DNA of 64,000 bases from Pseudaminobacter sp047739745 (GTDB taxonomy: Bacteria > Pseudomonadota > Alphaproteobacteria > Rhizobiales > Rhizobiaceae). The stretch is taken from contig NZ_JBLLVA010000003.1 of NCBI RefSeq assembly GCF_047739745.1, positions 1 to 64,000 of the forward strand. Reading direction: 5' to 3'. Shown piece by piece: positions 1 through 9,078 of the stretch. A program made the translations under genes and the position numbers. Each line of letters starts with the position of its first letter. Position 1 is the stretch's first letter. Under the pieces are notes generated by a model. The model was not told where the DNA came from. It was given only the letters and a program-made list of their open reading frames with translations, and made no database searches.

Positions 1-36
1 CGGCGCACCCAGCCCCGCCACGACCGCATCCAAGCA

Positions 37-75
37 AAAGGCCCGCCAAACCGGCGGGCCTTTCGCTTTTTGTTT
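37..75 (+). terminator. Rho-independent terminator of a gene ending upstream of the window
   Basis: An 11-bp perfect stem (37-47 with 53-63, arm AAAGGCCCGCC) is followed on the plus strand by a T-rich tract (TTTCGCTTTTTGTTTT). This is a textbook intrinsic terminator for a plus-strand gene that ends at or before the left window edge. No stop codon can be assigned in the first 36 bases, so the gene itself cannot be named. Confidence 0.75.
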
Positions 76-207
76 TGGGCCTACCTGCAAAGATCAAGGC
101 GGTAGCGCACGCCGAAAGTCCCTCCCCTTCTCCGCCAGGATGCTGCCTCCGATGTCGCTGTCGCGATGCGCAGGACAACACGACCAAGCTGCGCCAAACG
201 CAACGCC

Positions 208-243
208 GAAAAGCGAAAGGGCGGCAAAATCGCCGCCCTTTCG
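208..243 (-). terminator. Terminator of the mgs-gmaS-mgd operon
   Basis: A 12-bp perfect stem (214-225 with 232-243, loop AAAATC) lies 28 bp past the mgdD stop codon. Read on the minus strand it is followed by CTTTTC. It fits an intrinsic terminator closing the eight-gene methylamine operon. Confidence 0.75.
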
Positions 244-270
244 TCGAAGCAACTTGTGTTTAAGGCGGCC

Positions 271-906
271 CTATGAGTCGAGGCCGTGCGGCGCTGCCAC
301 CTCGATGCCGTACTCGGCAGCCGAATCCGTGATCGTGTGCCAAAGGCTGTCGGCAAAACTGCTGAAGAACAGGATGCTGTAAGTCGGCGATCCATCCTTG
401 GCATCGGCTTCCCGCCAGAGATTGACCGCCGTGTGGTCGATCGAGGTCGCAGCCGCCGCTCCGACCGGAAAGACGCTGTCGTGCAGATCGATCGACGACA
501 GCTTGGCCAGCAGATCGCGCGCGCGCGGGCCCGAAACGCGGACCATGCAACGCCCGTCGGACTGATCGGACAGGGACGCGATGCCTGCAAAGGCCTCGCG
601 CATCGTATCGAGAGGGCGAATGCTGGTGCCGCGCGCCGACAGTGCCATTACCTGATCGGGTCCGGACCAGATAAGGACGCTCTTGCCGGCCGCGACCGTG
701 TTCGGCTTGGCAGGCCCGGCGACGCCGAAATGCGCTTTGACGGCCTTGGCTGCCGCCGCGGACTTTCCGCGCCGGGTCATGATCTGGACGAGATTGAAAT
801 CGCGAATCTCGGAAAGCTTCACGCCAGCCTGCCCCGCAACACCAAGGCTGCCAGGAACAACTGTCTGCTCTAGCGGGGACCGTGCGGTCCAGACGAAATC
901 AGGCAC
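271..906 (-). CDS. mgdD: N-methylglutamate dehydrogenase subunit D (sarcosine oxidase gamma-like)
   Basis: About 211 residues, homologous in plan to SoxG, the gamma subunit of heterotetrameric sarcosine oxidase. The fold is GcvT-like: the segment DGRCMVRVSGPRARDLLAKL and the following conserved stretch around DLHDS are typical. It is the last subunit of a four-subunit enzyme that oxidises N-methylglutamate to glutamate and passes the methyl group to tetrahydrofolate. I chose the GTG at 906 because AGGAGG sits 8 bases before it and the start overlaps the mgdC stop by a few bases; an ATG at 930 in the same frame is possible but has no such site. On sequence alone it could be soxG; the neighbouring gmaS and mgsABC decide for mgd. 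Confidence 0.85.
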   Translation of the reverse strand: MPDFVWTARSPLEQTVVPGSLGVAGQAGVKLSEIRDFNLVQIMTRRGKSAAAAKAVKAHFGVAGPAKPNTVAAGKSVLIWSGPDQVMALSARGTSIRPLDTMREAFAGIASLSDQSDGRCMVRVSGPRARDLLAKLSSIDLHDSVFPVGAAAATSIDHTAVNLWREADAKDGSPTYSILFFSSFADSLWHTITDSAAEYGIEVAAPHGLDS

Positions 907-3900
907 GCTGACGCCCTCCTTCGGGGTCATAGAAGATGGGATTGCAAATCTCGACGTCGTAATCCTCGCCGCGCAGCGGATCATGTGCGCGCACGATTTC
1001 ACCGAAGCGCTCACGCCCACGTTCGACCAGGCCCATGCCGACCCACTGGCCGAGCATCGGCGAGTGGCAGACAGAGGTGACATAACCGTGATCCGTCTCC
1101 GGTCCGACGATAGCCCCCTTGGGGATGATATGCGCACCAGAGCGCAGCCGCCGCGTCTTGTCGACCGGCTTGATGCCGACGACGACCTGACGGTCCTCCG
1201 CCACGAGCGCCTCGCGTCCGGCCATGACACGGCCAATGAAGTCCTTTTTCTTCGACATCATCTTGCCGAGGCCGAGATCGGCCGCCGTCGTGGTGCCGTT
1301 GAGCTCGGGACCGGCAACGTGGCCCTTTTCGATACGCATCACGCCGAGCGCCTCGGTCCCGTAAGGGGTGACACCGAAAGGCTTGCCGGCGATCATCAGA
1401 TTGCGGGCCAGCGCGTCGCCATAGCGGGCCGGCACCGAAATCTCGAACGCCATCTCACCCGAGAAGGAGATCCGGAACAGCCTGGCATACATGCCGCCGC
1501 GAAGCGGTACTTCGCGCACGCCCATGAACGGGAAGCCCTCGTTGGACAGGTCTTCGGACGGATCGACGATTTCGCGCAGCAGATCGCGGGTCTTCGGACC
1601 GGCGATCGAGAACGTCGCCCACTGGTCGGTACAGGAGGTAAGTTGCACGTCGAGTTCCGGCCACAGGACCTGGCGGCAGAATTCCAGATGCTGCATCACC
1701 GGTCCGGCCTTGGCCGTGGTGGTGGTGAGGAAGTAATGATCCTCGGCCAGCCGCGACGTGGTGCCGTCATCCATGACGATGCCGTCCTCACGCAGCATCA
1801 GGCCGTAGCGGGCCTTGCCGACGGCAAGGGAAGAGAATGCGTTGATGTAGACGCGATCCAGGAAGACACCCGCGTCCGGCCCCATCACGTCGATCTTGCC
1901 GAGGGTCGAGACGTCGCAAAAGCCAACGCCGTTCCTGACGGCCAGGACCTCGCGATTGACCGAGGTCAGCCAGTCCTTCTCGCCCGCGAGCGGATACCAC
2001 TGGGCGCGCTTCCACAAGCCGGTGTCGACGAAGACGGCACCGCGCTCGGCAGCCCAGTGATGGGACGGCGTGAGGCGAGTCGAGTGGAACGCCTCGTCGC
2101 GGTGATGACCGGCCAAGGCGCCAATGGCGACAGGCACCTGCGGCGAACGGTAGATCGTCGTTCCAGTCTGCGGAATCGAGCGTCCGCTGACATGCGCCAT
2201 GATGGCGAGGCCGGTGACGTTGGAATTCTTGCCCTGATCCGTTGCCATACCGAGCGTGGTGTAGCGCTTCAGGTGCTCGACGGACTCGAAACCTTCGCGC
2301 TGCGCCAAGGCCACATCGGAAGCCGTCACGTCGTGCTGGAAATCCACAAACGCCTTCTTGCCGTCGACATGCCACAGCGGAGTGATCGAGAACGCCTCTT
2401 CAGCCGCGCTCGACGCGTTGCCGGACTTCTTCCCGTGACCGCTTTCAGCGGCAGCCGCAGCGCCCGCCGCATGGCCGAGCCGCAGGCAGGCGCCCAGCGA
2501 AAGATCGCCATTGGCGGCACCGACCACGACCATGCCCGTCGGGCACTCGCCCGGAACAAAAGCAGCGATGTCATCGCGCCATGCAGGGCGGCCGCGATGA
2601 TTCGACGCCAAGCCGACATTCGGATTCCAGCCGCCCGACATGGCGAGCGTATCGACGGCGATTTGCGTCGTGCCGCCGTTTGCCTGGGCGACGCTAACCT
2701 TGCTTATTCCCGAAACGCCGCCGGCGACATCGTTGACGACGCCGTTGAGCAACGGGAAGCCGGAGGCCTTAGCCAGGACCTGGTATTCTTCCGGAACACG
2801 CGACCGCGAATCGACCACGGCGGCGATCTCGATGCCGGCACGAAGCGCCGATTCGACCGTCCTCCAGCCGTCGCTGTTGTTGGTGAACACCGCGAGGCGC
2901 TTACCCGGCTGCGCCGCAAAGCGCTCGATATAGGTGCGCACCGCCGAAGCCATCATGACGCCCGGACGATCGTTGCCGGGGAACACGATCGGACGTTCGA
3001 CCGCACCGGCAGCGACGACGCAGCGTTTGGCGACAACGCGCCAGAGGCGCTGACGAACCTGATGCTTGGCAGGCGCCACGACATGATCGTTGACCCGCTC
3101 GAGCGCTCCGTAGGTGCCGCCGTCATAGACGCCGAACACGGCCGTACGGGCCATGATGCGGACGTTGGGCAGAGATGAAAGTTCGGCCAGGGCCGCCGAG
3201 AGCCACTGGCGCGCGGGTGACCCGTCGATTTCGCCGCGATCGGAAAGCAAGCGGCCGCCAAGCCGGCTATCTTCCTCGCACAGGATGACGCGAGCGCCGC
3301 TTCGGCCGGCGGCAAGTGCTGCCGAAAGGCCAGCCGGGCCGGAGCCGACGACCAAAACATCGCAATGCGCCCACGCCTTGTCATAATGGTCCGGATCGGG
3401 AAGACCGCTTGACCGGCCAAGGCCAGCGGCGCGGCGGATAGCCGGCTCGTAGAGCGATTCCCAGAACTTCGCCGGCCACATGAACGTCTTGTAGTAGAAG
3501 CCAGCGACGAAGATCGGCGAGAACAGTTGGTTGATCGCCATCACGTCGCGGCGCAATGACGGCCAGCGGTTCTGGCTCTGCGCCTCCAGGCCGTTGTAGA
3601 GCTCGATCGTGGTCGCCTTGGTGTTGGCTTCGCGCCGCGCGCCGCTGCGCAATTCGACCAGCGCATTCGGCTCTTCGGAGCCTGCGGTGAGAATGCCGCG
3701 CGGACGGTGATACTTGAACGAGCGGCCGACGAGCGTCACGCCATTGGCGACCAGCGCCGAGGCCAGCGTGTCGCCGGCATAGCCGGTCATCTGGGCGCCA
3801 TCGAAGGTGAAGGTAAGCGGCGCCGAGCGGTCGATCAGACCGCCATTGGCAAGGCGATGGGACTGGCGCGTAGCCGCTGCGACGTTGTCGACCTTCTCGG

Positions 3901-3952
3901 CTTCGGCTGTAGTCAGGGCAAGCGCGCCCTGGTGAGATTGTGAACTGCTCAT
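899..3952 (-). CDS. mgdC: N-methylglutamate dehydrogenase subunit C (sarcosine oxidase alpha-like)
   Basis: 1017 residues, the length of SoxA-type alpha subunits. Order of parts: an N-terminal 2Fe-2S-ferredoxin-like fold without an obvious cluster (about residues 40-125, with SFKYHRPRGI), an NAD/FAD dinucleotide-binding domain (VLVVGSGPAGLSAALAAGR near residue 200), a second nucleotide-binding half, and a C-terminal GcvT-type aminomethyltransferase domain (about 620-1010) that binds tetrahydrofolate. With MgdABD it demethylates N-methylglutamate, giving glutamate and 5,10-methylene-THF. The start overlaps the mgdB stop by 4 bases, so the two are translationally coupled. SoxA is the alternative name if the operon acts on sarcosine. 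Confidence 0.9.
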   Translation of the reverse strand: MSSSQSHQGALALTTAEAEKVDNVAAATRQSHRLANGGLIDRSAPLTFTFDGAQMTGYAGDTLASALVANGVTLVGRSFKYHRPRGILTAGSEEPNALVELRSGARREANTKATTIELYNGLEAQSQNRWPSLRRDVMAINQLFSPIFVAGFYYKTFMWPAKFWESLYEPAIRRAAGLGRSSGLPDPDHYDKAWAHCDVLVVGSGPAGLSAALAAGRSGARVILCEEDSRLGGRLLSDRGEIDGSPARQWLSAALAELSSLPNVRIMARTAVFGVYDGGTYGALERVNDHVVAPAKHQVRQRLWRVVAKRCVVAAGAVERPIVFPGNDRPGVMMASAVRTYIERFAAQPGKRLAVFTNNSDGWRTVESALRAGIEIAAVVDSRSRVPEEYQVLAKASGFPLLNGVVNDVAGGVSGISKVSVAQANGGTTQIAVDTLAMSGGWNPNVGLASNHRGRPAWRDDIAAFVPGECPTGMVVVGAANGDLSLGACLRLGHAAGAAAAAESGHGKKSGNASSAAEEAFSITPLWHVDGKKAFVDFQHDVTASDVALAQREGFESVEHLKRYTTLGMATDQGKNSNVTGLAIMAHVSGRSIPQTGTTIYRSPQVPVAIGALAGHHRDEAFHSTRLTPSHHWAAERGAVFVDTGLWKRAQWYPLAGEKDWLTSVNREVLAVRNGVGFCDVSTLGKIDVMGPDAGVFLDRVYINAFSSLAVGKARYGLMLREDGIVMDDGTTSRLAEDHYFLTTTTAKAGPVMQHLEFCRQVLWPELDVQLTSCTDQWATFSIAGPKTRDLLREIVDPSEDLSNEGFPFMGVREVPLRGGMYARLFRISFSGEMAFEISVPARYGDALARNLMIAGKPFGVTPYGTEALGVMRIEKGHVAGPELNGTTTAADLGLGKMMSKKKDFIGRVMAGREALVAEDRQVVVGIKPVDKTRRLRSGAHIIPKGAIVGPETDHGYVTSVCHSPMLGQWVGMGLVERGRERFGEIVRAHDPLRGEDYDVEICNPIFYDPEGGRQRA

Positions 3953-4260
3953 GATCTGGCGTCCGCCTTTGGCGATGCGGCCCCTGCGCCGGGCGCAGGG
4001 CGCACCGACTTGATTTCATGGGTGAGCGTGTTGCGCTCGGCAATCAGCCACGAGCGACAGCCGCCGCCGTGATACCAGTATTCACTCATGTCGCCGGCGA
4101 CATTGTCGCGCAGATAGACATAGTCGTAGAACGCTGCTTCCTGCCCGTTCGCGCCGTCTCCTTCAAGCGCGGTCACTACCGGGCGCTTCGGCTTGGCGTC
4201 GCCGAGATAGGTGAATTCACCATTCTCGCGCGTTCCACAAAATGGACATGCTATGCGCAT
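3949..4260 (-). CDS. mgdB: N-methylglutamate dehydrogenase subunit B (sarcosine oxidase delta-like)
   Basis: 103 residues, matching the small delta subunit SoxD. The N-terminal CPFCG motif and a downstream HGGGC pair form the Cys/His zinc site known from this subunit family; EYWYHGGGCRSW is characteristic. It is a structural subunit of the heterotetramer. It lies between mgdA (24 bp away) and mgdC (4-bp overlap), an arrangement found in both soxBDAG and mgdABCD operons. The C-terminal tail rich in Ala and Pro is variable. Confidence 0.9.
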   Translation of the reverse strand: MRIACPFCGTRENGEFTYLGDAKPKRPVVTALEGDGANGQEAAFYDYVYLRDNVAGDMSEYWYHGGGCRSWLIAERNTLTHEIKSVRPAPGAGAASPKADARS

Positions 4261-4284
4261 TTCCGACTGTCCTATTCTGTTTCT

Positions 4285-5538
4285 TCAATGAAGATTGGGT
4301 TGGGCGCCCTGGCCCTTCTCATCGATCATGGCGCCGCGCTGGAAGCGGTCGAGCCGGAAGCGTTTGGCTTCCTGGTGCGGTTCGTCGCGCGCCAGAAGAT
4401 GCGCGAAGGTGAGACCTGCTGCCGGGGTCGCCTTGAAGCCGCCGTAGCACCAACCCGCATTGACATAGAGACCGTCGATCGGCGAACGGTCGATGATCGG
4501 CGTACCGTCCATCGACATGTCCATGATGCCGCCCCACTGACGCAGCAGGCGAACGCGGCCGATCATCGGCATCAGCGCCATGCCGCCCTCGCAGACGTCT
4601 TCCATGGTCGGCATGTTGCCGCGCTGGGCATAGGAATTGTAGCCGTCGAGGTCGCCGCCGAAAACCAAACCGCCCTTGTCCGACTGGCTGACGTAGAAGT
4701 GCCCTGCGCCGAAGGTAACGACACCGGGAAGAAGCGGCTTGATGGCTTCCGAAACGAACGCCTGCAACACGTGGCTTTCAATCGGCAGTCTGAGGCCCGC
4801 CATTGCCGCCACGCGGGAGGAGCTGCCGGCCACCGACATGCCGACCTTGCCGGCGCCAATCTTGCCGCGCGAGGTCTCGACGCCGGTCACCTTGCCGTTC
4901 GCATCGCGAACAAACCCGGTCACTTCGCAATTCTGGATGATGTCGACGCCGTATCCGTCCGCAGCATGAGCATAGCCCCAGACCACTGCATCGTGACGCG
5001 CCGTGCCAGCCCGCTTCTGCCACAGGCCGCCCTGAATGGGGAAGCGCGCATTGTTGTAGTTCAGGAAGGGCAGAACCTTGCGGATCTGGACGGCATCGAG
5101 CAGCTCGGCGTCGATGCCGTTGATGCGCATCACGTTGCCACGCCGTGCGAAAGCGTCGCGTTGGGCATCCGAATGATAGAGATTGATGATGCCGCGCTGG
5201 CTGACCATCGTGTTGTAGTTGAGGTCCTGCTCCATCTGCTCCCACAGCTTCATCGAAAGCTCGTAGAAGCCGACATTGCCGGGAAGCATGTAGTTGGAGC
5301 GGATGATGGTGGTGTTTCGGCCGGCATTGCCGGAGCCGATCCAGCCCTTTTCCAGCACCGCGACATTCTTGATGCCATAGGTGTGGGCCAGGAAGTAGGC
5401 GGTTGCCAGACCATGGCCGCCGCCACCGATGATCACCACGTCGTAGTGACTTTTCGGAGCCGGGTCACGCCAGGTGCGTGCCCAAGACTTGTGACCGGAA
5501 AGCGCGGCGCGCGCCAAGGAAAAAATCGAGTATTTCAT
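4285..5538 (-). CDS. mgdA: N-methylglutamate dehydrogenase subunit A (sarcosine oxidase beta-like, FAD)
   Basis: 417 residues, the size of SoxB-type beta subunits. An N-terminal FAD-binding motif (VVIIGGGGHGLATAYFLA, about residues 35-52) and the later conserved block WGGIMDMSMDGTPIID identify a DAO-family amine oxidase. This subunit carries the amine-oxidising flavin site. The start is ATG 5538; a GTG codon directly before it is also in frame. It follows gmaS by 52 bp in the same operon. The family also includes true sarcosine oxidase; the context favours N-methylglutamate as substrate. Confidence 0.88.
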   Translation of the reverse strand: MKYSIFSLARAALSGHKSWARTWRDPAPKSHYDVVIIGGGGHGLATAYFLAHTYGIKNVAVLEKGWIGSGNAGRNTTIIRSNYMLPGNVGFYELSMKLWEQMEQDLNYNTMVSQRGIINLYHSDAQRDAFARRGNVMRINGIDAELLDAVQIRKVLPFLNYNNARFPIQGGLWQKRAGTARHDAVVWGYAHAADGYGVDIIQNCEVTGFVRDANGKVTGVETSRGKIGAGKVGMSVAGSSSRVAAMAGLRLPIESHVLQAFVSEAIKPLLPGVVTFGAGHFYVSQSDKGGLVFGGDLDGYNSYAQRGNMPTMEDVCEGGMALMPMIGRVRLLRQWGGIMDMSMDGTPIIDRSPIDGLYVNAGWCYGGFKATPAAGLTFAHLLARDEPHQEAKRFRLDRFQRGAMIDEKGQGAQPNLH

Positions 5539-5590
5539 CACTTTTAATTCCGCGACGCGGCCTGCTGTTCCGATTCCAGGTACGCTGGTT

Positions 5591-6934
5591 TTAGCAGTCC
5601 AGCGTGTGGTCGAGTTCCCACTGGGTGAGATGCGAGACGTAGGAATTCCATTCCGCCGTCTTCATCTTGACGAAGCCGTTGACCAGATCCTCACCCAGCG
5701 CGGCCTTGAATTCCTTGTCCCCGTCGAGGAGACGCAGAGCGTCGAGCAGGTTCAACGGCAACCTCGGAGCATCCTTGATGGTGTGCCCTTCGGTGTACAT
5801 GTTGATGTCGCTGCGCGGACCTGGCTCGATCTTGTCGCGAAGGCCCTTCAGACCGGCAGCCAGAATAACCGCCTGCATCAGGTAAGGATTGGCGGCGCCA
5901 TCGGGCAGTCGCAGCTCGAAGCGGCCGGGTCCGGGCACGCGCACCATATGCGTGCGATTGTTACCGGTCCAGGTGACCGCGTTCGGCGCCCAGGAGGAGC
6001 CGGAAACCGTGCGCGGCGCATTGATACGCTTGTAGGAGTTTACCGTCGGGCAGATGATCGCCGTCATGGTGGCGGCGTACTTCATGATGCCGCCGAGGAA
6101 GTACATGCCCTTCTGCGACAAGCCATCCGCCGAACTGTCGTCAGCGAACACGTTGGACTTGCCGGACAGATCCCATGCCGAGATGTGCGCGTGGCAACCG
6201 TTACCCGTCAGATTTGGGAATGGCTTCGGCATGAACGTGGCGCGAAAACCGTATTTTTCCGCCAGCGATTTGATCATGAACTTGAAGAAGGAGTACTTGT
6301 CGGCCGTCGTCAAAACGTCATCGTACTTCCAGTTCATTTCGAACTGGCCGTTGGCGTCTTCATGGTCGTTCTGGTACGGTTCCCAGCCGAGTTCCAGCAT
6401 GGCGTCGCTGGCTTCGCGGATGATGTCGAAGCGACGCATCAAGGCTTGCTGGTCATAGCAAGGCTTCTTGGAGTTGTCGTGCTCGTCCGACAAAGCCTTG
6501 CCGTCAAAGGAAACGAAGGAGAATTCCGGCTCAACACCGGTCTTGACCCGGATACCCTGCGCCGCAGCTTCCTCGACAAGACGCTTGAGGGTGTTGCGCG
6601 GCGCCTGATCGACGCTTTTGCCTTCCATTACGCAGTTCGAAGCGACCCAGGCAACTTCCGGCTTCCAGGGAAGCTGGATGGCCGATGCCGGGTCCGGCAC
6701 CGCCAACATGTCGGAGTCCGCCGGCGTCATGTCCATGCCGCCAGCAAATCCGGCAAACCCGGCACCGTCCTTCTGCATACCCGCGATGGCGCGGGTCGGA
6801 ACCAGCTTTGCACGCTGATACCCGAGAAGGTCGGTGTACGTGACCATGAAATATTTCACGTTCCGAGCCCTGGCGAACGCCTCGAGGTCGGTCGTTACGC
6901 CATTGTCAAGTTTGTTCTCAAATGTCGTGCCCAT
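5591..6934 (-). CDS. gmaS: Gamma-glutamylmethylamide synthetase (type III glutamine synthetase-like)
   Basis: 447 residues, close to the roughly 440 of characterised GmaS proteins. It belongs to the glutamine synthetase superfamily: glutamate-binding EPEF and the metal/ATP-site segments NGQFEMNW and NGCHAHIS are visible, with the late FELRLPDGAANPY block. It should ligate glutamate and methylamine using ATP. Start: ATG 6934 with GGGAGG 8 bases upstream; a TTG precedes it in frame. It sits between mgsC and mgdA, the arrangement that separates the N-methylglutamate pathway from plain sarcosine or glutamine metabolism. Older annotations call this type GlnT or GSIII. Confidence 0.88.
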   Translation of the reverse strand: MGTTFENKLDNGVTTDLEAFARARNVKYFMVTYTDLLGYQRAKLVPTRAIAGMQKDGAGFAGFAGGMDMTPADSDMLAVPDPASAIQLPWKPEVAWVASNCVMEGKSVDQAPRNTLKRLVEEAAAQGIRVKTGVEPEFSFVSFDGKALSDEHDNSKKPCYDQQALMRRFDIIREASDAMLELGWEPYQNDHEDANGQFEMNWKYDDVLTTADKYSFFKFMIKSLAEKYGFRATFMPKPFPNLTGNGCHAHISAWDLSGKSNVFADDSSADGLSQKGMYFLGGIMKYAATMTAIICPTVNSYKRINAPRTVSGSSWAPNAVTWTGNNRTHMVRVPGPGRFELRLPDGAANPYLMQAVILAAGLKGLRDKIEPGPRSDINMYTEGHTIKDAPRLPLNLLDALRLLDGDKEFKAALGEDLVNGFVKMKTAEWNSYVSHLTQWELDHTLDC

Positions 6935-6996
6935 CAATGTTCCTCCCTGCCAGTCATTGGACGGCGTCTATAGTATGATCCTCCCCAAGCCCTGCA

Positions 6997-8325
6997 TCAA
7001 AACTGTGTCTGACCGGGGATCCACTTGGTTCCGGCCAAGGGAACACCCGACATGGCGGCAGCTTCGACCGTCAAGGCGCAGAGGTCTTCAGGTTCCAGGT
7101 TATGCAGATGGTTCTTGCCGCAAGCACGCGCGACAGTCTGCGCTTCGAGCGTCATCACCTTCAGGTAGTTAGCCAGTCGGCGTCCGGCTGCAACCGGGTC
7201 GACACGCTTCATCAGTTCCGCATCCTGCGTGGTAATGCCAGCAGGGTCCTTTCCTTCATGCCAGTCATCATAGGCACCGGCAGTGGTGCCGAGCTTCTGA
7301 TACTCGCTCTCCCAATGCGGATCGTTGTCGCCGAGCGCAATGAGCGCCGCCGTACCGACCGCAACGGCATCGGCGCCGAGCGCCAGTGCCTTGGCCACGT
7401 CCGCGCCATTGCGGATGCCGCCGGAGACGATGAGCTGGACCTTACGATGCATGCCGAGATCCTGCAATGCCTGAACGGCAGGCCTGATGCAGGCGAGGAT
7501 CGGAAGACCGACGTGCTCGATGAACACCTCCTGCGTTGCGGCGGTGCCGCCCTGCATGCCGTCGAGCACGACCACGTCTGCACCCGCCTTAACGGCAAGA
7601 GCGGTGTCGTAGTAAGGACGCGTGCCACCGATCTTCACATAGATCGGCTTTTCCCAATCGGTGATTTCGCGGATTTCGAGGATCTTGATCTCGAGGTCGT
7701 CCGGACCGGTCCAGTCGGGATGGCGGCAGGCCGAACGCTGGTCGATGCCCTTGGGCAGCGTGCGCATCTCGGCAACGCGGTCGGAAATCTTCTGACCAAG
7801 AAGCATGCCGCCACCACCGGGCTTCGCACCCTGGCCAACGACCACTTCGATGGCGTCGGCGCGGCGCAGGTCGCGCGGGTTCATGCCGTAACGGGACGGC
7901 AGCATCTGATAGACCAGCTTCTCGGAGTGACCGCGCTCTTCCTCGGTCATGCCGCCGTCACCCGTCGTCGTCGACGTACCCGACAACGAGGCGCCACGGC
8001 CGAGCGCTTCCTTGGCGGGGCCGGACAGCGAGCCGAAGCTCATGCCGGCGATGGTGATCGGGATCTTCAGTTCGATCGGCTTCTTGGCGAAGCGGGTGCC
8101 CAGAACGACATTGGTGTCGCACCGTTCACGGTAGCCCTCAAGCGCATAGCGGGAAATCGATGCGCCCAGGAACAGGAGGTCGTCGAAATGCGGCACCTTG
8201 CGCTTCGCGCCACTGCCGCGAATGTCATAGATACCGGTTGCCGCTGCGCGGCGGATTTCCGACATCGTGTAATCATCGAAGGTCGCGGATTTACGCGGAG
8301 TCGTCGGCGGGTTCTGATAGGTCAT
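6997..8325 (-). CDS. mgsC: N-methylglutamate synthase subunit C (GltB FMN domain-like)
   Basis: 442 residues resembling the FMN-binding alpha/beta barrel of glutamate synthase. Signature stretches are PITIAGMSFGSLSGPAKEAL, GQGAKPGGGGMLLGQKI and VVVLDGMQGGTAATQEVF. The CPVGVA-type 3Fe-4S loop of full GltB is not apparent, which fits a transferase that does not need NAD(P)H-derived electrons. With MgsA and MgsB it makes N-methylglutamate from methylamine or gamma-glutamylmethylamide. Also known as GlxD in rhizobia. It starts 12 bp after the mgsB stop and ends 62 bp before gmaS. Confidence 0.9.
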   Translation of the reverse strand: MTYQNPPTTPRKSATFDDYTMSEIRRAAATGIYDIRGSGAKRKVPHFDDLLFLGASISRYALEGYRERCDTNVVLGTRFAKKPIELKIPITIAGMSFGSLSGPAKEALGRGASLSGTSTTTGDGGMTEEERGHSEKLVYQMLPSRYGMNPRDLRRADAIEVVVGQGAKPGGGGMLLGQKISDRVAEMRTLPKGIDQRSACRHPDWTGPDDLEIKILEIREITDWEKPIYVKIGGTRPYYDTALAVKAGADVVVLDGMQGGTAATQEVFIEHVGLPILACIRPAVQALQDLGMHRKVQLIVSGGIRNGADVAKALALGADAVAVGTAALIALGDNDPHWESEYQKLGTTAGAYDDWHEGKDPAGITTQDAELMKRVDPVAAGRRLANYLKVMTLEAQTVARACGKNHLHNLEPEDLCALTVEAAAMSGVPLAGTKWIPGQTQF

Positions 8326-8337
8326 AATATTCTGGCC

Positions 8338-9075
8338 TCAGTATGCGGCGGCGTTATCGATGTTGAAATTGTAAAGCTTGCGAGCCGACCCATAGCGAGT
8401 GAACTCTTCAGGCTTCGCATCCTTGATGCCAGCACGATCAAGAAGCTCCTGCAGCTTGGCGATGTGCTCGGGCCGCATCTCCTTGGCGATGCAGTCGGCA
8501 CCAAGGCTTTTCACCTTGCCGCGCACAAACAGCTTTGCTTCATAGATGGAGTCGCCAAGCGCGTCTCCGGCATCCCCCAGAACCACAAGGTGGCCGGACT
8601 GCGCCATGAAAGCTGACATGTGACCGACATTGCCGCGAACGACGATATCGATACCCTTCATCGAAATGCCGCAGCGCGAAGACGCATCGCCTTCGATGAC
8701 GAGCAGACCGCCACGACCGGTCGCACCGGCATACTGGCTGGCATTGCCCTTGACGATGATTTCGCCCGACATCATGTTTTCGCCACAGCCGGGACCAACC
8801 GAGCCGTGCACGGTGATCGTGGCTTCCTGGTTCATGCCGCCACAGTAGTAGCCGACACTGCCACGGATATCGACATTGATCGGGGTGTCGACGCCGGCCG
8901 CGACCGCATGACCACCCTTCGGGTTCAATACTTCCCAAGCGGTATGATTGGAGCCGCGCTCATTGTCGTGAAGCGCCTGGTTGAGTTCGCGCAAAGTCGT
9001 TACTGCAAGGTCGAAGACCCTCGGCTCGGACCCGAGATCGGGGGATACCGCAAGTGCGGAATTTGTCGTGTGCAT
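8338..9075 (-). CDS. mgsB: N-methylglutamate synthase subunit B (GltB GXGXG domain-like)
   Basis: 245 residues. The core is a right-handed beta-helix of the GXGXG family from the C-terminus of glutamate synthase large subunits: repeated glycine turns such as DIRGSVGYYCGG, VHGSVGPGCGEN, VKGNASQYAGA and VRGNVGHMSAF. It is probably a structural subunit that channels ammonia or methylamine between the amidotransferase MgsA and the FMN barrel MgsC. It lies 3 bp after mgsA. GlxC is the synonym. Confidence 0.88.
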   Translation of the reverse strand: MHTTNSALAVSPDLGSEPRVFDLAVTTLRELNQALHDNERGSNHTAWEVLNPKGGHAVAAGVDTPINVDIRGSVGYYCGGMNQEATITVHGSVGPGCGENMMSGEIIVKGNASQYAGATGRGGLLVIEGDASSRCGISMKGIDIVVRGNVGHMSAFMAQSGHLVVLGDAGDALGDSIYEAKLFVRGKVKSLGADCIAKEMRPEHIAKLQELLDRAGIKDAKPEEFTRYGSARKLYNFNIDNAAAY

Positions 9076-9078
9076 GGA

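Noticed and set aside
683..3178. An 831-codon open frame on the plus strand opposite mgdC
   Set aside because: It is the mirror of a real 1017-codon gene in GC-rich DNA; its product is Arg/His/Asp-rich with no domain, and the minus-strand protein matches SoxA throughout.
271..5538. Reading the four Sox-like genes as a plain sarcosine oxidase operon (soxBDAG)
   Set aside because: They share one operon with a GS-like ligase and all three GltB-like subunits and have no glyA or sarcosine-linked neighbour, so N-methylglutamate dehydrogenase explains the context better. The sox reading cannot be excluded by sequence alone.
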